Assembly: GCA_044346745.1 (NCBI GenBank)
Contig: JBIIYQ010000127.1
Coordinates: 1-7,790 of the forward strand
Direction: 5' to 3'
Source of the DNA: UKL13-2 sp044346745
Lineage (GTDB): Bacteria > Pseudomonadota > Gammaproteobacteria > Burkholderiales > Usitatibacteraceae
Length of the DNA: 7,790 nt
Part shown: piece by piece, positions 6,425 to 7,790 of the stretch
Numbering within the stretch: position 1 is the first letter of the stretch
Layout: every line of letters starts with the position of its first letter
Program-made: the position numbers and the translations under genes
The notes under the pieces: model-generated
Seen by the model: the letters and a program-made list of their open reading frames with translations, nothing else
Database searches by the model: none
Told to the model about the DNA's origin: nothing

Positions 6425-7723
6425 CTACTCAGGCTTGACTTGGGCCAATACCTCGCTGGTCCAAGTGAGGCGATCAATCAGGGTTCTAAGGAAGACGCGA
6501 TTAAACCGGAGTTGGCAGGCGTCTGATAGCTGTTCGAGCTGCACGTCTTGAATCTTCAAGAGCTGCACTTCTGAAACAGCGGTAATCGTCGCTGTACGCC
6601 GGGATTTGTCGCCAGAAAGATAAGCCATTTCGCCGAAGCAGTCGCCGTCTTTGAGGACATTGAGCAGTTTATTGTCTTTCATCACTTTCACCTGACCTGA
6701 GACGATGATGTAGAAAGCATGGCCTACATCCCCTTCAAGTAGGAGACTTTGTTCTCGCGCGTGATTTTCCCACATGGCACCGCGGAGCACCTCCCAAAGT
6801 TCCGAATCGCGGAAACCTTTGAAGAATCCAAGCTTGCGTAGCGAGTTAAATTTTTCGGCCGAAGAGATTTCGAATGAATACTTTTCTAATTGCGGAAAGG
6901 TATCAGCGAGATCGCTTGCCATGGCGTACCATGCAGGATAACGTTCGGCGGGATCCTTCGCCATCGCGGTTTCGACAATCTTGATGATCTCGTCGGGCAG
7001 GTCAGGGCGGATACTTCGCAGCGGAATCGGATCCTCATTAAGAATCTTGTTGATCAGCGAGACCGAATTAGCGGCTTGATACGGTAATCGGCCCGTCAAT
7101 AACTCATAAAACGTGACACCCAACGAATAGATATCAGTCTGAACTGATGGTGGTTCTTCATTGATTTGTTCCGGTGCCATGTAGGCCGGCGAGCCCACAA
7201 AGCCATCAATTTGTGTGTGCGTTGCCTGGGACATCTGCGCCGTGCCGAAGTCGGAAATCTTGATCTCATCTCGGTCAGACAGCAGTATGTTTGCGGCTTT
7301 GATGTCTCGATGAATCACGCCATTCTGAAAAGCGTAGTCAAGTGCACGACAGGATTTGAAAATAACCAAGACGGCCTGGCGTACCGGTAGAAGGTTCGTT
7401 TCTGTGCAAAATTTCTTGAGGCTACCACCGCCGACATATTCCATGACGATGTACTGGTGTTCACCTTCAATAACCGCGTCATACACCCCAACGATGTTCG
7501 GGTGGGACATTTTTCCCACCATCGCAGCTTCGTTCAAGAACAACTTTTCATAGCGGCGAGACTCTTCCGGTCCGGCCGATTCGTCCTTGACCTGTATCTT
7601 GATGGCCACCTTGCGGTCATTGAACGGGTCTTCGGCCAAATAGACGACGGCAGTTGCACCACGCCCAATTTCGGACAATAACTCGTACTTACCGAGCCTC
7701 TGTAGTCGACCCAAGTTATTCAA
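6425..7723 (-). CDS. Ser/Thr protein kinase with C-terminal cyclic-nucleotide-binding domain
   Basis: A soluble 432-residue fusion of a Hanks-type kinase and a cNMP-binding (CRP/PKA-regulatory type) domain; no membrane segment is seen. Kinase features: glycine loop GRGATAVVY (20-28), Lys42 in AIKI, Glu65 in the alphaC helix, catalytic loop HRDIKAAN (138-145) with Asp140 and Asn145, DFG 158-160, GSPAYMAPE (177-185, Ser where Thr is usual), and DIYSLG with Asp197. It should therefore be catalytically competent. The C-terminal part (about 295-415) has GDVGHAFYIIVSGQVKV and a phosphate-binding cassette FGEMAYLSGDKSRRTATI (363-380) that keeps Glu365 and Arg376, the residues that hold the ribose 2'-OH and cyclic phosphate, so real cAMP or cGMP binding is plausible. 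The kinase-first order is opposite to eukaryotic PKG. Start: TTG 7723 with AAGGA five bases upstream, overlapping the stop of an upstream leftward gene. The same frame is open to the window edge without ATG or GTG, so a longer N-terminus cannot be fully excluded. Substrates are unknown. Confidence 0.93.
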   Translation of the reverse strand: MNNLGRLQRLGKYELLSEIGRGATAVVYLAEDPFNDRKVAIKIQVKDESAGPEESRRYEKLFLNEAAMVGKMSHPNIVGVYDAVIEGEHQYIVMEYVGGGSLKKFCTETNLLPVRQAVLVIFKSCRALDYAFQNGVIHRDIKAANILLSDRDEIKISDFGTAQMSQATHTQIDGFVGSPAYMAPEQINEEPPSVQTDIYSLGVTFYELLTGRLPYQAANSVSLINKILNEDPIPLRSIRPDLPDEIIKIVETAMAKDPAERYPAWYAMASDLADTFPQLEKYSFEISSAEKFNSLRKLGFFKGFRDSELWEVLRGAMWENHAREQSLLLEGDVGHAFYIIVSGQVKVMKDNKLLNVLKDGDCFGEMAYLSGDKSRRTATITAVSEVQLLKIQDVQLEQLSDACQLRFNRVFLRTLIDRLTWTSEVLAQVKPE

Positions 7724-7790
7724 TTCATTCCTTTTTTGCCGCTGCCAAGTCGGGTGGCGCGGAAAGCGACGAGGATAGTATCGGTGAAAT
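7720..7790 (-). CDS. C-terminal end of an upstream leftward gene (partial, unidentified)
   Basis: Read leftward from the window edge, one frame gives FTDTILVAFRATRLGSGKKGMN and ends at TGA 7722-7720, sharing TTGA with the kinase start at 7723. Its codons end mostly in C or T over the first two thirds, as expected for coding sequence here, and the four-base stop/start overlap is typical of coupled genes. A competing frame (ending at TGA 7727-7725) is also open but has less coding-like codon use. Only about 22 residues are visible. The beta-strand-like TDTILVAF tail would suit the last strand of a PP2C-type phosphatase, a common partner of bacterial Ser/Thr kinases, but that is a guess and no motif proves it. 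Confidence 0.45.
   Translation of the reverse strand, partial: FTDTILVAFRATRLGSGKKGMN
7729..7733 (-). promoter_or_regulatory. ribosome binding site that decides the kinase TTG start
   Basis: On the minus strand AAGGA (7733 to 7729) sits five bases before TTG 7723, a good Shine-Dalgarno spacing. An ATG at 7728-7726 lies directly against the site and is followed by a stop after one codon in its own frame, so it cannot be the kinase start. The site lies within the end of the upstream partial gene. Confidence 0.6.

Noticed and set aside
1..7790. CRISPR arrays, tRNA/rRNA genes, insertion sequences, toxin-antitoxin or phage-defence genes
   Set aside because: I looked for spaced direct repeats, cloverleaf sequences with TPsiC-like arms, transposase motifs and defence domains and saw none.

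Overview
The window looks like a stretch of a Betaproteobacteria-type chromosome (inference from protein character only: the SerRS, RarA, MltF-like and IspD/IspF sequences resemble Gram-negative proteobacterial families, and rarA next to serS is a familiar proteobacterial order). It is gene-dense, has no rRNA, tRNA, CRISPR array, insertion sequence or phage gene that I can see, and most of it is housekeeping.

Layout. Positions 1-140 hold the unidentified end of a left-hand transcript, closed by a strong hairpin terminator (101-140). A rightward block follows: rarA (replication-fork/recombination AAA+ ATPase), a small unrecognised reading frame of about 83 codons with no ATG, GTG or TTG start, serS (seryl-tRNA synthetase), and the remains of a histidine-phosphatase gene. 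That last gene is broken: its RHGE start and its second half lie in different frames, with about 50 codons missing between them. A leftward mltF-like lytic transglycosylase gene converges on it, with the stop codons overlapping. Back to back with mltF is the rightward ispD-ispF pair (MEP isoprenoid pathway), joined by a GTGA stop/start overlap. At the right end a leftward gene encodes a soluble Ser/Thr protein kinase with a C-terminal cyclic-nucleotide-binding domain. It overlaps, by TTGA, the end of a further leftward gene that runs off the window.

How the genes work together: rarA-small ORF-serS are close enough to be one transcript, and ispD-ispF are translationally coupled and act two steps apart in the same pathway. 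The kinase probably belongs to a separate signalling operon whose upstream partner is cut by the window edge. I see no clear novel multi-gene system. The items most worth a second look are the kinase-cNMP fusion, the decayed phosphatase, and the conserved-looking small frame between rarA and serS.
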